27,295 nucleotides of DNA from JANLSE01 sp038214135 (GCA_038214135.1 JBBQSD010000082.1:1-27295), one strand, 5' to 3'; positions 17,242 to 25,624 are shown, counted from the stretch's first letter. Program-made: numbers and translations. The notes: generated from the sequence alone by a model not told the origin.

Positions 17242-19692
17242 TCATCTGAGCTGTTGTGCCACCCAGGCGCTAATCTCGGTCTGATCGGCGGCATGTGGGC
17301 TGAGGCGGAGATATTCTTGGAACGCAGCGACAGCAGCCCGGTAGTTGCCGAGGCGGCGCTGAGCGAGGCCAATACCCCGGTATGGGTCGGCCTGGGTTGG
17401 CTGAAGCTCTCGTGCAGATTGGAAGTTGGCCAGCGCTCTGCTGTAGTTCCCGATCTGGTAGCGCATCTGGCCAGCATTGAGCAATATGCGATAGTTCTGT
17501 GTAGCATCTGTACTTGTGCTCAACACCTGGCGATAGATCGCAAGGGCCTGTTCATACTGGTGCTGATCGCGAAGCAGGTTGGCCTGCTGAAGTGCAGCGT
17601 TTGTATCGCCGGGATCGAGAGCACGGGCATGCTTCAGATCCGCTTGGGCACCAGCAAGATCGCCAAGCTGCTGGAGTAGCGCAGCCCGACGCCGGTAGGT
17701 TGCAGCATCATCTGGTTGGATGGTGAGCACAATCGTGAGATCCGCAATCGCAGCCTTTGTCAGTTTCTGGCCAGCATTGAGCCGAGCACGTAATACACGA
17801 GCCTCGATATTGTTTGGGTCGCCTGCCAGAGCGGCATCGAGATCGGCCCGTGTTCGAGCCGTATCGCCCTGGAGCGCATAGACGCGGGCGCGGGTGATCA
17901 GCGCAGGAATCGATGCTGGCGCGGCCTGCATGGCCTGTTCTGCATCCTGAAGGGCCTGTTCAAGCTGACCTTGATCGGCATGGAAGCGGCTACGGGCCAG
18001 CAGAGCATCGACATCACCAGGATGCAGTTCGAGCGCACGCTGATAATCGGCCAATGCCTGTTTGAACTGGCCTTGGCTGGCGGCAACCCGAGCGCGTGCG
18101 ACATAGGTGGCTGCGTCATCCGGGCGCAGTATAAGCGCCGTATCGAAATCCGCCCTGGCCAGATCGAACTGGGCCTGTTTGGCATAGATGCGCCCGCGAG
18201 TCGCATAGATCCGGCCATTGCCTGGCTCAAGCGTGAGCGCATGTTCCAGGTTCTGCATGGCTTGCTCGATCTGGCCCTGTTCAGCATTCGTCACACCAAG
18301 CTCGATAAAGCCATCCTCCCATGTCGGCGCGAGGCTCGTCGCCTGGGTAAAATCGCTGGCCGCACCTTCCAGATCGCCAAGGGTACGGAAGACCCGACCA
18401 CGTGCAACCAGGAACCGCACATTCTTGGGTTCGCGTTGGAGCAACTGGTTGTAGTCATCAAGCGCTTGGGTGAACTCGCCACGCTGGGCCATGATGCCAG
18501 TGCGGGCCACGAGGGCTGTGGTATCGCCGAGTGCAAGCTCAAGCGCCTTGTTCACATCGGTAAGGGCAGCATCAAGCTGTTCGAGCGCTTGATAGGCGAG
18601 CGCTCGTTGAACGAACAGATCGGCGCGTGGCGCAAGCCCAATCGCATGCGTGAGATCAGTGAGTTCTTCGTTGTGCTTGCCCATCGTATTATAGACATGC
18701 GCCCGCGCTGCGTAGACATCTGGCGAATTGGGGGCGAGTTTGAGCGCAATGCCAAGATCAGCAAGCGCATTATCTGTTCGCCCAAGCCGTTCCCGCGCCC
18801 GCGCCCGCAGGATGTAGGCAGTCAGATCCTGATCATTATGCATAAGCGCTGTGCTAAGAGCAGCTTCGGCCTTGGCACTTTCGCCTCTGCGCAGCAGGAC
18901 ATTCCCAAGCCTTGTGGAGATCCAGGCCAGATCAGGACGAAGCTCTGCTGCCCGCTGGTAATCCGCCAGCGCCCGATCAAGATCATCGTGGCGTTCATAA
19001 TAGGCCGCACGCCGCGTCAGAATCTCTGCCTGTTCTGGTTTCTGGTTTGCCGCACTGGTAAGATCGGCATTTGCGCCAGGCAGATCGCCGCTTTGCTCGC
19101 GAGCCTCGCTGCGCAGCAGCAGCAGTTGTACATCGTTGGGATGCAGCTGAAGCAGTTGATCGAGATCGGCAATTGCTTTGGGCCATGTGCCAAGCGCTGC
19201 CATGGCTCGCGCTCGGCCAAGCAATGCGGTTTCATTCTGGCCAAGCGCAATCACAGCACTATAGTCGGCAGCAGCCTCCTGATTGCGGCCCAAGCGCAGA
19301 TAGGCAGTTGCGCGGGCGAGATACCCGGATGGATCTGTGGGTTGCAGCGCGATTACCCGCGTAAAATCCTCGATTGCCTGAGTATCCTCGCTCAGGCGCT
19401 GCCGTGCATAGCCACGATTGAGCAGCACGTGTGGATCGGTAGTATTAAACTGCAGCGCCTGTGTATAGATTCTGGTGGCCTCTTCATAGTGCTGTTCCTG
19501 ATACGCACGATCGGCCTGACTGACCAGGACGAGATGGATTCGACGTGTGCCGAACCACAGAAACAGCCCGATCAGCAGCAGCACGGCCATGCCGAGCAGG
19601 ATGATGGTGAGCCCACGGCCTCGGCGTGATGGTTGATCCAGGTTGAGATATTGCGTAACCGCCGATGGCGATTGATGTTGTGGTATGGACAT
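17242..19692 (-). CDS. Membrane-anchored protein of about 20 TPR repeats, AlgK-like scaffold candidate
   Basis: 816 residues. A basic N-terminal tail is followed by one TM helix (about 28-48, ILLGMAVLLLIGLFLWFG), and then nearly the whole protein is consecutive 34-residue TPRs. The repeat pattern is A..Y...G....A..D...A..L.P, for example ALADYQRALELHPGD and ARADFDTALILRPDD. I estimate about 22 repeats. TPRs bind peptides or proteins and scaffold complexes. In alginate and cellulose systems, AlgK and BcsC supply a TPR scaffold beside the synthase. The ATG at 19692 (MSIPQHQ) has GGAG eight bases upstream; an earlier ATG at 19740 lies inside a repeat and has no site. The scaffold role is inferred from position; no homology to AlgK is claimed. 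Confidence 0.88.
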   Translation of the reverse strand: MSIPQHQSPSAVTQYLNLDQPSRRGRGLTIILLGMAVLLLIGLFLWFGTRRIHLVLVSQADRAYQEQHYEEATRIYTQALQFNTTDPHVLLNRGYARQRLSEDTQAIEDFTRVIALQPTDPSGYLARATAYLRLGRNQEAAADYSAVIALGQNETALLGRARAMAALGTWPKAIADLDQLLQLHPNDVQLLLLRSEAREQSGDLPGANADLTSAANQKPEQAEILTRRAAYYERHDDLDRALADYQRAAELRPDLAWISTRLGNVLLRRGESAKAEAALSTALMHNDQDLTAYILRARARERLGRTDNALADLGIALKLAPNSPDVYAARAHVYNTMGKHNEELTDLTHAIGLAPRADLFVQRALAYQALEQLDAALTDVNKALELALGDTTALVARTGIMAQRGEFTQALDDYNQLLQREPKNVRFLVARGRVFRTLGDLEGAASDFTQATSLAPTWEDGFIELGVTNAEQGQIEQAMQNLEHALTLEPGNGRIYATRGRIYAKQAQFDLARADFDTALILRPDDAATYVARARVAASQGQFKQALADYQRALELHPGDVDALLARSRFHADQGQLEQALQDAEQAMQAAPASIPALITRARVYALQGDTARTRADLDAALAGDPNNIEARVLRARLNAGQKLTKAAIADLTIVLTIQPDDAATYRRRAALLQQLGDLAGAQADLKHARALDPGDTNAALQQANLLRDQHQYEQALAIYRQVLSTSTDATQNYRILLNAGQMRYQIGNYSRALANFQSARELQPTQADPYRGIGLAQRRLGNYRAAVAAFQEYLRLSPHAADQTEISAWVAQQLR

Positions 19693-19728
19693 AGGGTATT
19701 CTCCAGGAATGCGGCGATAGATTTCGGG

Positions 19729-19760
19729 CCGTAGAGACATAAGGTTTTGCGTCTCTACGG
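19729..19760. repeat. Palindromic repeat CCGTAGAGAC-N12-GTCTCTACGG
   Basis: A perfect 10-bp inverted repeat in the 105-bp gap between the guanylyltransferase and TPR genes. Similar GTAGAGAC palindromes are common intergenic repeats in Chloroflexota and cyanobacteria, to my knowledge. There is no T-tract, so it is a weak terminator at most. It may be an RNA processing or stability element. Confidence 0.75.
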
Positions 19761-19797
19761 TTACGTTGCGGGTTTCATCGTGTGATTGATGTAGGCA

Positions 19798-20862
19798 CTA
19801 CGTCGGCTTCTGCTGATGTTCACGCAACTGCATAACCGCCGCCTTGACCTCCTGAGCGGAGCTTCTTGGGCAGACAAGCAGCGCATCTTCGGTATCGATA
19901 ATCAGAAGCTCTGCTACACCAATCGCTATAATTGTTCTGCTGTGGCCATAGATCAATGAATCATATGTATTCAACGCCATATGCTTACCAACCATTGCGT
20001 TACCAAATTCATCGATTGGAAGCGTATCGGCGAGCGCTGCCCAATCGCCAACGTCGTTCAAACCTAATGGAATCGATATCACGACTGCGGCCTCCATCTG
20101 TTCCAGAATCGCGAGATCAATTGCGCTATGTTCGGCCTGCGGCCAGAGTGAATCAATCATGTGCTGCGCCTCCTGCTGATCGCCCGCCCTGTCGATAGTC
20201 CTCAACAGCTCGGCGAGGGCTGGCCGATAGCGGGAGAGCTCCTGCATAATGCGATCAGCCCGCCAGACGAAAATACCTGCATTCCACAGATATTCGCCAC
20301 TTGCGAAATACTGCTGCGCTCGTTCAATAGTTGGCTTCTCGATAAACGCATCCACGCTATAGGCCATCAGATCGCCAGTATTGGTGATCGGCTGGCCGCA
20401 GCGAATATAGCAGTATTCTGTGCTTGGCATGCTCGGTTCGACGCCCAATGTGATCAGATGCCCCTGCTGTGCAAGCTCGGCACCGAGTGTAAGCGCTGCG
20501 CGGAGCTGGTCGGCGTGTTCGATCTGGTGATCAGCGCTCAGCACGACCATCACCGCATCGGGATCTCTGCGTAACAGCACAAGAGCGGCAAGGCCAATAC
20601 AGGGTGCTGTTCCACGGCCACACGGTTCAATCAGAATATTTTCGCGTGGGAGATCTGGTAGCTGCTCTGCAACTAATTCCGCATATAGTGCGCCTGTTGC
20701 TATCAGAATACGCTCATTTGGGATGAGGAGCAGAACTCGCTCTACCGCCTGCTGGAGCATAGTTTTCTGGCCAGTAAAGGACAAGAACTGCTTCGGTCGG
20801 CTGTTCTGGCTATATGGCCAGAGGCGTGTTCCGCTTCCGCCTGCGAGAATAAGTGCATACAT
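19798..20862 (-). CDS. manC: Mannose-1-phosphate guanylyltransferase
   Basis: 354 residues. The nucleotidyltransferase opening LILAGGSGTRLWPYSQNSRPKQF (residues 4-25) binds GTP and metal. LSADHQI (about 109), FIEKP (173-177) and YLWNAGIFVWRAD (about 191) are specific for GDP-mannose pyrophosphorylases. It makes GDP-mannose from Man-1-P and GTP in the cytosol. It lacks the C-terminal cupin isomerase domain of bifunctional AlgA/ManC (about 480 residues), so Man-6-P supply must come from elsewhere. The start at MYALILAG has AGGGAG ten bases upstream; a longer frame overlaps the previous gene and has no site. It follows the DPHD beta-helix gene by 14 bases, so they are surely co-transcribed. This gene argues for a mannose-derived rather than glucose-derived polymer. 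Confidence 0.9.
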   Translation of the reverse strand: MYALILAGGSGTRLWPYSQNSRPKQFLSFTGQKTMLQQAVERVLLLIPNERILIATGALYAELVAEQLPDLPRENILIEPCGRGTAPCIGLAALVLLRRDPDAVMVVLSADHQIEHADQLRAALTLGAELAQQGHLITLGVEPSMPSTEYCYIRCGQPITNTGDLMAYSVDAFIEKPTIERAQQYFASGEYLWNAGIFVWRADRIMQELSRYRPALAELLRTIDRAGDQQEAQHMIDSLWPQAEHSAIDLAILEQMEAAVVISIPLGLNDVGDWAALADTLPIDEFGNAMVGKHMALNTYDSLIYGHSRTIIAIGVAELLIIDTEDALLVCPRSSAQEVKAAVMQLREHQQKPT

Positions 20863-20876
20863 ACGGGCATGGCTCC

Positions 20877-22871
20877 CTAGTGAATGATCAGCGGCAATCG
20901 GATAATACGCGTCTCGGCGATGGTGTACGTAAAGGCCGAAGATCCTGATGGAGCTGTTGCAATGGCGTTCATATGTGGGGCATGCCAACCAGCGGGGGCA
21001 ATGAAGCTATAGCGTCCATCGGGGCCAGTTGTCGTTCGGCCTTCAAACACACTCGCCTGCCAGAGTGTATCCGAGAAAATCTCAATCACCGTTCCAGGGG
21101 CGGCGCTGCCACTGATCTGATTGCCCACGATACTCTCGATCACTGGCGGACGGATGCCAGCATTGGCACCGCTGGTCACTTCAATAGCTCCACTGCTGTT
21201 GGCGAATATACGATTTTCGCTCCATGTATTGCCAACAGTATCGCTGCTATTGGCCCGAATCCCATTGTCGTTATTGAAACTGATCAGATTGCTGTTAAGG
21301 CGAGTCAGTTGTGCGCCATCGTCCAGATAGACGCCATGACCATGGTTTCGCTCGATGGTGTTACTCTCGACAGCGGTTCCAACAGCACCCTTGATCGTCA
21401 ACCCATTGTCGCTATTCTCGGCGACCGTATTGGCAGTGATGCTATTGCCGGTGAGAACGCCAGTGGCCTGAACATGGCCGACCAATTCATCATCAATCTG
21501 AAGGCTGTTGAGCACTATCCCTGGCGGCGAGAGATCGGCAAGCGCAGCCGCCTGCCCTTGTTCTGGCAGCAGGATGATTCCGCTACCAGCATTATTCGTA
21601 CTGGTATTATTCTGGATTGTGTTGCCATGTGATTTGATATAGATCCCGTTCACACCATTGTTATGGCTGATATTGCCAGTGATGATTGTACTATCGGCCC
21701 CACCACGAATAAATAGGCCATGGAGCTGATTGCCAATCACTGTGTTTTGTTCAAGTGTGTTTGCTGTACTCCCAGCCTCGACAGTAATACCCTGCTGGTT
21801 GTTCTCAAAGCGGTTGCCACGCACAATATTGTTGGTTGATCCAAGAATGCGCAGCCCGTAGCCCTCATTGTCATAGGCATGGTTTTGCTCAAACAGATTG
21901 TTTGTTGATGCAGCTTGTGGATCCGGGCTTTCTGGAGAACCAGGGTCGAACATAAAACCATGCGCTAATTTGGTTGCATCTGGGTTCGCGTTTGTATGCG
22001 ATATATTGCGGCGGAAGGTAAAGTTGTAGCATCCACGCGAGATAATAAAGCCATGGCTGCCGTTTCTATAGGCCTGATTGTCCTCGACAAGAAAATCGTG
22101 TGAATAATCGTGCGGATCAAACCCATACTTGATGTTGTCACGGAAGATATTATTCTTGAACTGCATGTTTGCAGCCTGGAAGGTATAAACACCATAGTAG
22201 TTGTGGTGGAAGGTACTGCCGATCACCGTCCCTGTTACGCGGGTCTGTAGCTGCGGCACAATGCCGCCAATATCTCGCCAGGAGACCCCATAGCTTTCGG
22301 CCTCTGCTGAGCCAAGGTAGCTCAGTTCCGCATTGGTGATATCGAGCCGGGCGTTATACTTCGCCAGCAGATAACTGCGCCCATTGGCAATATCGCTGTC
22401 GGTTGTTCCCGCTTGTGTATCCCAGGATGAGACACCTACGCTATCAAGCGCAATCGTGCCATCATTCGTTTGCAGATAGACGAAGCTGGCGTAGTCGATC
22501 TGGCCAGCCGCAGCTCCGGTACTCGGTTGGCTGCGCAATCGCAACACCTGCACGCCATCGGCACCGCCGACACTCAGCCGCACGCCCCGCTGAATCAGTA
22601 GATTAGCCTTGAGCAGCCAGGTATCATTGCCCTGGTTCTCAATCAAACTGGCCTGAGCACCCAGGCCATCACGAATCTGGGGCAACGTAACGCTCGTCCC
22701 CGAACCAGCGACGACGATGATCGGCTGGCCGTGTTGATCGGATGAGACGGTATAGGTTGTTCCTACTGCCAAAGCTGTCCTGCTGGTGTTTGCACCAATC
22801 AGTAGAAGCGCCATCACCAGAGTGATCAGCCACTTCTGGCAGCGATCTCGGTTATGCATGTTCTGCGACAT
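20877..22871 (-). CDS. Secreted right-handed beta-helix, AlgG-like mannuronan C5-epimerase candidate
   Basis: 664 residues. A signal peptide (about 13-36, WLITLVMALLLIGANT, cleavage near ALA) exports it. The central beta-helix (about 140-560) has many NxIxxNxxxGI coils. AlgG-like marks in order: TWLLKANLLIQRG (84), ELSYLGSAEAESYGVSW (182), HNYYGVYTF (223), YGFDPHDYSHDFLVEDN (249-265) and GFIISRG (274-280). DPHD occupies 252-255; His254 and Arg279 are 25 apart, close to the AlgG catalytic pair. AlgG turns mannuronate into guluronate residues in the polymer. A C-terminal Ig-like piece (PVIESIVGNQISGSAAPGT) follows the helix. AGGAG six bases upstream fixes the start, which overlaps the GT2 gene by 20 bases. 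A NosD-like or lyase role is the alternative. Confidence 0.78.
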   Translation of the reverse strand: MSQNMHNRDRCQKWLITLVMALLLIGANTSRTALAVGTTYTVSSDQHGQPIIVVAGSGTSVTLPQIRDGLGAQASLIENQGNDTWLLKANLLIQRGVRLSVGGADGVQVLRLRSQPSTGAAAGQIDYASFVYLQTNDGTIALDSVGVSSWDTQAGTTDSDIANGRSYLLAKYNARLDITNAELSYLGSAEAESYGVSWRDIGGIVPQLQTRVTGTVIGSTFHHNYYGVYTFQAANMQFKNNIFRDNIKYGFDPHDYSHDFLVEDNQAYRNGSHGFIISRGCYNFTFRRNISHTNANPDATKLAHGFMFDPGSPESPDPQAASTNNLFEQNHAYDNEGYGLRILGSTNNIVRGNRFENNQQGITVEAGSTANTLEQNTVIGNQLHGLFIRGGADSTIITGNISHNNGVNGIYIKSHGNTIQNNTSTNNAGSGIILLPEQGQAAALADLSPPGIVLNSLQIDDELVGHVQATGVLTGNSITANTVAENSDNGLTIKGAVGTAVESNTIERNHGHGVYLDDGAQLTRLNSNLISFNNDNGIRANSSDTVGNTWSENRIFANSSGAIEVTSGANAGIRPPVIESIVGNQISGSAAPGTVIEIFSDTLWQASVFEGRTTTGPDGRYSFIAPAGWHAPHMNAIATAPSGSSAFTYTIAETRIIRLPLIIH

Positions 22872-24108
22872 GGGAATCTCCTACTGGTGTTTGTTCGAGC
22901 CGCGTCACCTCACCATCCACAACGGCAACAGCGCGGGTCAGCCACTTGTGTTCGTTGATTGTGAACAGCGCATAGGCTTTCACCAGCGACATCATGTAGT
23001 TAACAGCGATATAGATCGGCAGAATGGCCCAGTCAGCGGGACGCCGCTTTAGGTGCGGCCAGATCTTGATCGCCCGGCTGATCAGCCACCAGAGCAGCAG
23101 GGTGACAACAAATTTCCAGGAGCCAATCGCAATCGCGATGATCAACGCAATTGGCCCGATCAGCAGCGTAAATGGTGCTATCGTCTTATCAATCAACATA
23201 ATTGCCAGGTATGGGTAACGCCAGACCCAACCAAGCCACAGTGCCCGTAGATCGCTGCGGAAGCTGTTGCGGCTCCAACGGATTCGTTGCTTGAGAAAGC
23301 CATCGAAATCCGGCTTGAATGTCGAGTACACCTCTGCATTCAGCTGGTTCCAGGTATGATAGCCACGTTGGAGCACCAAGCAGGTGTAGCGCTTATCATC
23401 ACCGCTCATACAATGGCGGCCCATAAATGTCTCATTGAGAAATAGATCGCGCATACTCTGAAGTAGGTGGGTGCGATAGGCTGCCGTGCGGCCCGAGAGG
23501 CAACTGACTGCTTTTCCGATGGCGGTAGTGGCAGGAACCTCATCGGCATAGCGGATATCCAGATAGATATCGGCAATCCGCTCCCAGAGCGTCGGGCGAA
23601 CGCCATTGCTTGGCATCATATGTTGGCGTGTTCCAACGCCGCCAATCTGTGGATTGATGAATGGCATGTTGAGTTTCTGGAGCACATCTGGCTCCCAGAG
23701 CACATCGCTATCCACCAGAACCACCAGCTCCGTCTGCGTCATATCGACACCGAGTGCCAGTGCTGCACGCTTCCCTGGAATAGCGATTGGGACAACCTCA
23801 ACCTGTGGGTATTCTGCGGCAACTGCCATACAATCGGTATCGGTAATATCAATAACCGCCAGGATTCGATCTGGTTTATTGGCAATCCACGATTCGATGG
23901 CTCGCCGGAAGAGCAGTGGGTCTTCGTTATACACAGGCGTGACAATCGTCGCTGTCGTTGTGTAATTGTTCTGAATCGGGCGGTAGAATAGTGCTGGAAT
24001 GCGCTTCATCAGCCACATAAACCAGCGGATCAGCCTGATGATACCAATAGGTATCAGCAGGCTGAGGCCAACCACCAGATCGATCAGGTGCATCAATTGG
24101 GATGCCAT
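22852..24108 (-). CDS. Processive GT2 polysaccharide synthase (Alg8/hyaluronan synthase-like)
   Basis: 418 residues. One or two TM helices at about 10-36, the GT-A catalytic domain at about 52-290, then several TM helices (about 300-385). Catalytic marks: TPVYNED (57), VDSD (132-135, metal and UDP/GDP), SGDDKRYT (235-242, the GDD base), and QRIRWSRN (274-281, the Q-x-x-RW that holds the growing chain in HAS, cellulose and alginate synthases). It should polymerise nucleotide-uronic acid or hexose at the membrane and thread the chain out. SGDDK is close to Alg8's TGDDK as I recall it. AAGGAG five bases upstream fixes the start. It lies 29 bases after the dehydrogenase gene, whose product would be its substrate. 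The choice between a mannuronan and a hyaluronan-type polymer rests on neighbours. Confidence 0.88.
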   Translation of the reverse strand: MASQLMHLIDLVVGLSLLIPIGIIRLIRWFMWLMKRIPALFYRPIQNNYTTTATIVTPVYNEDPLLFRRAIESWIANKPDRILAVIDITDTDCMAVAAEYPQVEVVPIAIPGKRAALALGVDMTQTELVVLVDSDVLWEPDVLQKLNMPFINPQIGGVGTRQHMMPSNGVRPTLWERIADIYLDIRYADEVPATTAIGKAVSCLSGRTAAYRTHLLQSMRDLFLNETFMGRHCMSGDDKRYTCLVLQRGYHTWNQLNAEVYSTFKPDFDGFLKQRIRWSRNSFRSDLRALWLGWVWRYPYLAIMLIDKTIAPFTLLIGPIALIIAIAIGSWKFVVTLLLWWLISRAIKIWPHLKRRPADWAILPIYIAVNYMMSLVKAYALFTINEHKWLTRAVAVVDGEVTRLEQTPVGDSHVAEHA

Positions 24109-24137
24109 CGTGGCTCCTTCGTAGCTCGTTTACCGAG

Positions 24138-25103
24138 TTATGCCGCAATCCGATCCATCCGACCAACCTCGCGGACTTGCTCGGGCTGAATAGGCTCTCG
24201 GCGGGAAATCTGAATAGCATCGATCAGGTCGGGGGAGGCAACCGATGGGACATACTGTTCAAGGCGGTTGTTCGCTTCGATCACTGCTTCGAGGATCAAA
24301 TGGTTCCAGCCGTTATCACGCACGAAGCTCATGAACGCCGTTGTGTCCTTTGGCAGGCAGGCACCGCCATATGGCACACCGCCACGCGTTCCATACAGCG
24401 GGTTCCACATACTCTCTGCACTGCGTGCCACTGCTGCACCGATCAGCGCACTGTTGAGCCCCAGTTGTTCGCAGATCGCATGCACCTCGTTGAAATAGCT
24501 GATCTTGACGGCGTTATAGATATTGTTGACATACTTGATCATCTCGGCTTCGGTCGGCGTGCAGCGGATCGCCAGGCTGCCGAATGGTGCATATAGTTCA
24601 TCAAGCAAATCGGCGGTATATGAATCTGCCGCACCAATCACCGTCAGCCAGGGTCGGGCGAAATCCTGCTCACTGCTCACCTGCCGCAGAAACTCAGGGT
24701 TCATGGCAACCCCAAAATCGAGGCCGGCGGACTTGCCCGATGCACGCTCAAGAATTGGTGTGAGCCGCTGCTCGGTGGTTGTCGGGGGAACGGTGCTGCG
24801 CACAACCACAGTAACGAAGTGCTTGACCTGTGCTAATCCAAGACCAACATCATGGGCAGCCGACTCAATATAATCGAGGACAATCCGCCCATCAACACTT
24901 GGCGTCGAGACGGTCAGCATCACAATATCGACGGTGTGCCAATCGACTTCAGTTGCCTGCATCGCGCACTTGCCCTCATTCTGCAGCCGAGCAATGGTCT
25001 TTGGATCGATATCCACATAGGTGATCATATGCCCTTTTTTGGCAAACCCTTTTCCCGTTGCTTGGCCGACCACACCGGAACCTACAATAAGCACGTGTGA
25101 CAT
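24138..25103 (-). CDS. GDP-mannose/UDP-glucose 6-dehydrogenase, short form lacking the C-terminal domain
   Basis: 321 residues. NAD-binding Rossmann motif VLIVGSGVVGQAT (residues 4-16), the acid after beta-2 (YVDID), STPS (66-69), MNPEFLR (134-140, Glu137), and EMIKYVNNIYNA (187-198, catalytic-site Lys190 and Asn194), then GGACLPKD (247-253, nucleophile Cys249). These belong to four-electron sugar dehydrogenases that make GDP-mannuronate or UDP-glucuronate. The usual third domain (about 110 residues, binds the nucleotide) is missing: the protein ends about 70 residues after the Cys, just after the central dimerisation helix. The start is MSHVLIVG, because GGAGG sits five bases before it. As the first gene of the run it would supply the uronic acid precursor. 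The adjacent guanylyltransferase favours GDP-mannose. Confidence 0.85.
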   Translation of the reverse strand: MSHVLIVGSGVVGQATGKGFAKKGHMITYVDIDPKTIARLQNEGKCAMQATEVDWHTVDIVMLTVSTPSVDGRIVLDYIESAAHDVGLGLAQVKHFVTVVVRSTVPPTTTEQRLTPILERASGKSAGLDFGVAMNPEFLRQVSSEQDFARPWLTVIGAADSYTADLLDELYAPFGSLAIRCTPTEAEMIKYVNNIYNAVKISYFNEVHAICEQLGLNSALIGAAVARSAESMWNPLYGTRGGVPYGGACLPKDTTAFMSFVRDNGWNHLILEAVIEANNRLEQYVPSVASPDLIDAIQISRREPIQPEQVREVGRMDRIAA

Positions 25104-25285
25104 GTGTTCCTCCATAGCTGTTGTCTTGGAATTTGATGCCTTCTGTTACGCGACTGTGCGTTCGAGACTGTGTGGTTAGCATAGTGCAGGAAAAGCTAAT
25201 TTCGAATGATACAAAGCGATCCAAGAGTGATCCATGTAATAACCAGATGTCGATCGGGAGTGAACTACACTGATCCGAAAAGAAC

Positions 25286-25319
25286 AAAAAAGGAGCGGAA
25301 GAGGAATACCTCTCCCGCT
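25286..25319 (-). terminator. Intrinsic terminator on the minus strand
   Basis: An 11-bp stem (25294-25304 with 25309-25319, one G-U pair) and a 4-base loop, followed on the minus strand by CC and six T residues (A-run 25286-25291). It lies 167 bp upstream of the dehydrogenase start and in the direction of that gene. Confidence 0.75.
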
Positions 25320-25560
25320 TCTCGTTGATCGTTCAGGTTTCTATGCTACGGGGTAACGCCACGCCCAGATGAAGATTGATGAAATCAGCTCATCCAGTAT
25401 TTCGCATCTGCACAATTCGCGATACACTGCAATTGGGCAGCTTCATAGGCAACTCTTCCCCACGCATCACAACGCTGGTGATGGGAGAATCTGCGCTCAC
25501 GTGATGGTGACAAGCTACCAGATAACATATATCGTGCTGCCTACAATCACACCTATCTAG
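25320..25560 (-). ncRNA. Candidate structured RNA or leader upstream of the exopolysaccharide run
   Basis: No protein gene is supported. On the minus strand the segment ends in the terminator at 25286-25319. It contains several imperfect hairpins: GATGAG ... TTCATC (about 25371-25397), GTATCGC ... GCGAAATAC (about 25397-25426), and CATCAC ... GTGATG with closing TCCC/GGGGA (about 25456-25488). It does not match the 6S, RNase P, tmRNA, SRP or c-di-GMP riboswitch patterns I know. It may be a small RNA or an attenuator for the downstream genes. The structure was judged by eye. Confidence 0.3.
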
Positions 25561-25591
25561 CTTCTGACGATATTAACGGCCAGAAATGACC

Positions 25592-25624
25592 CAAAACAAA
25601 AGCACTGCTCCAAAGAACAGTGCT
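25592..25624 (-). terminator. Intrinsic terminator after the tRNA-like gene
   Basis: A 7-bp stem AGCACTG/CAGTGCT (25601-25607 and 25618-25624, 10-base loop) followed on the minus strand by TTTGTTTTGG. It starts 13 bases after the CCA end of the tRNA-like sequence, which supports transcription of that gene. Confidence 0.7.

Noticed and set aside
17971..19629. Plus-strand open frame of 552 codons opposite the TPR gene
   Set aside because: It is Cys/Arg/Ile-rich and is the antisense shadow of the regular TPR repeats; the minus strand has clear TPR periodicity.
20863..20988. Longer N-terminus for the guanylyltransferase (start at 20988)
   Set aside because: It overlaps the preceding gene and precedes the family's universal opening motif, which has its own ribosome-binding site.
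22852..25103. Dehydrogenase plus GT2 as a hyaluronan-type (UDP-GlcA) system
   Set aside because: Not excluded, but the co-transcribed mannose-1-P guanylyltransferase and two DPH-motif beta-helices fit GDP-mannuronate and alginate-like polymer better.
25320..25560. c-di-GMP riboswitch, 6S, RNase P or tmRNA
   Set aside because: None of the conserved motifs I know for these RNAs is present; it is kept only as an unassigned structured segment.
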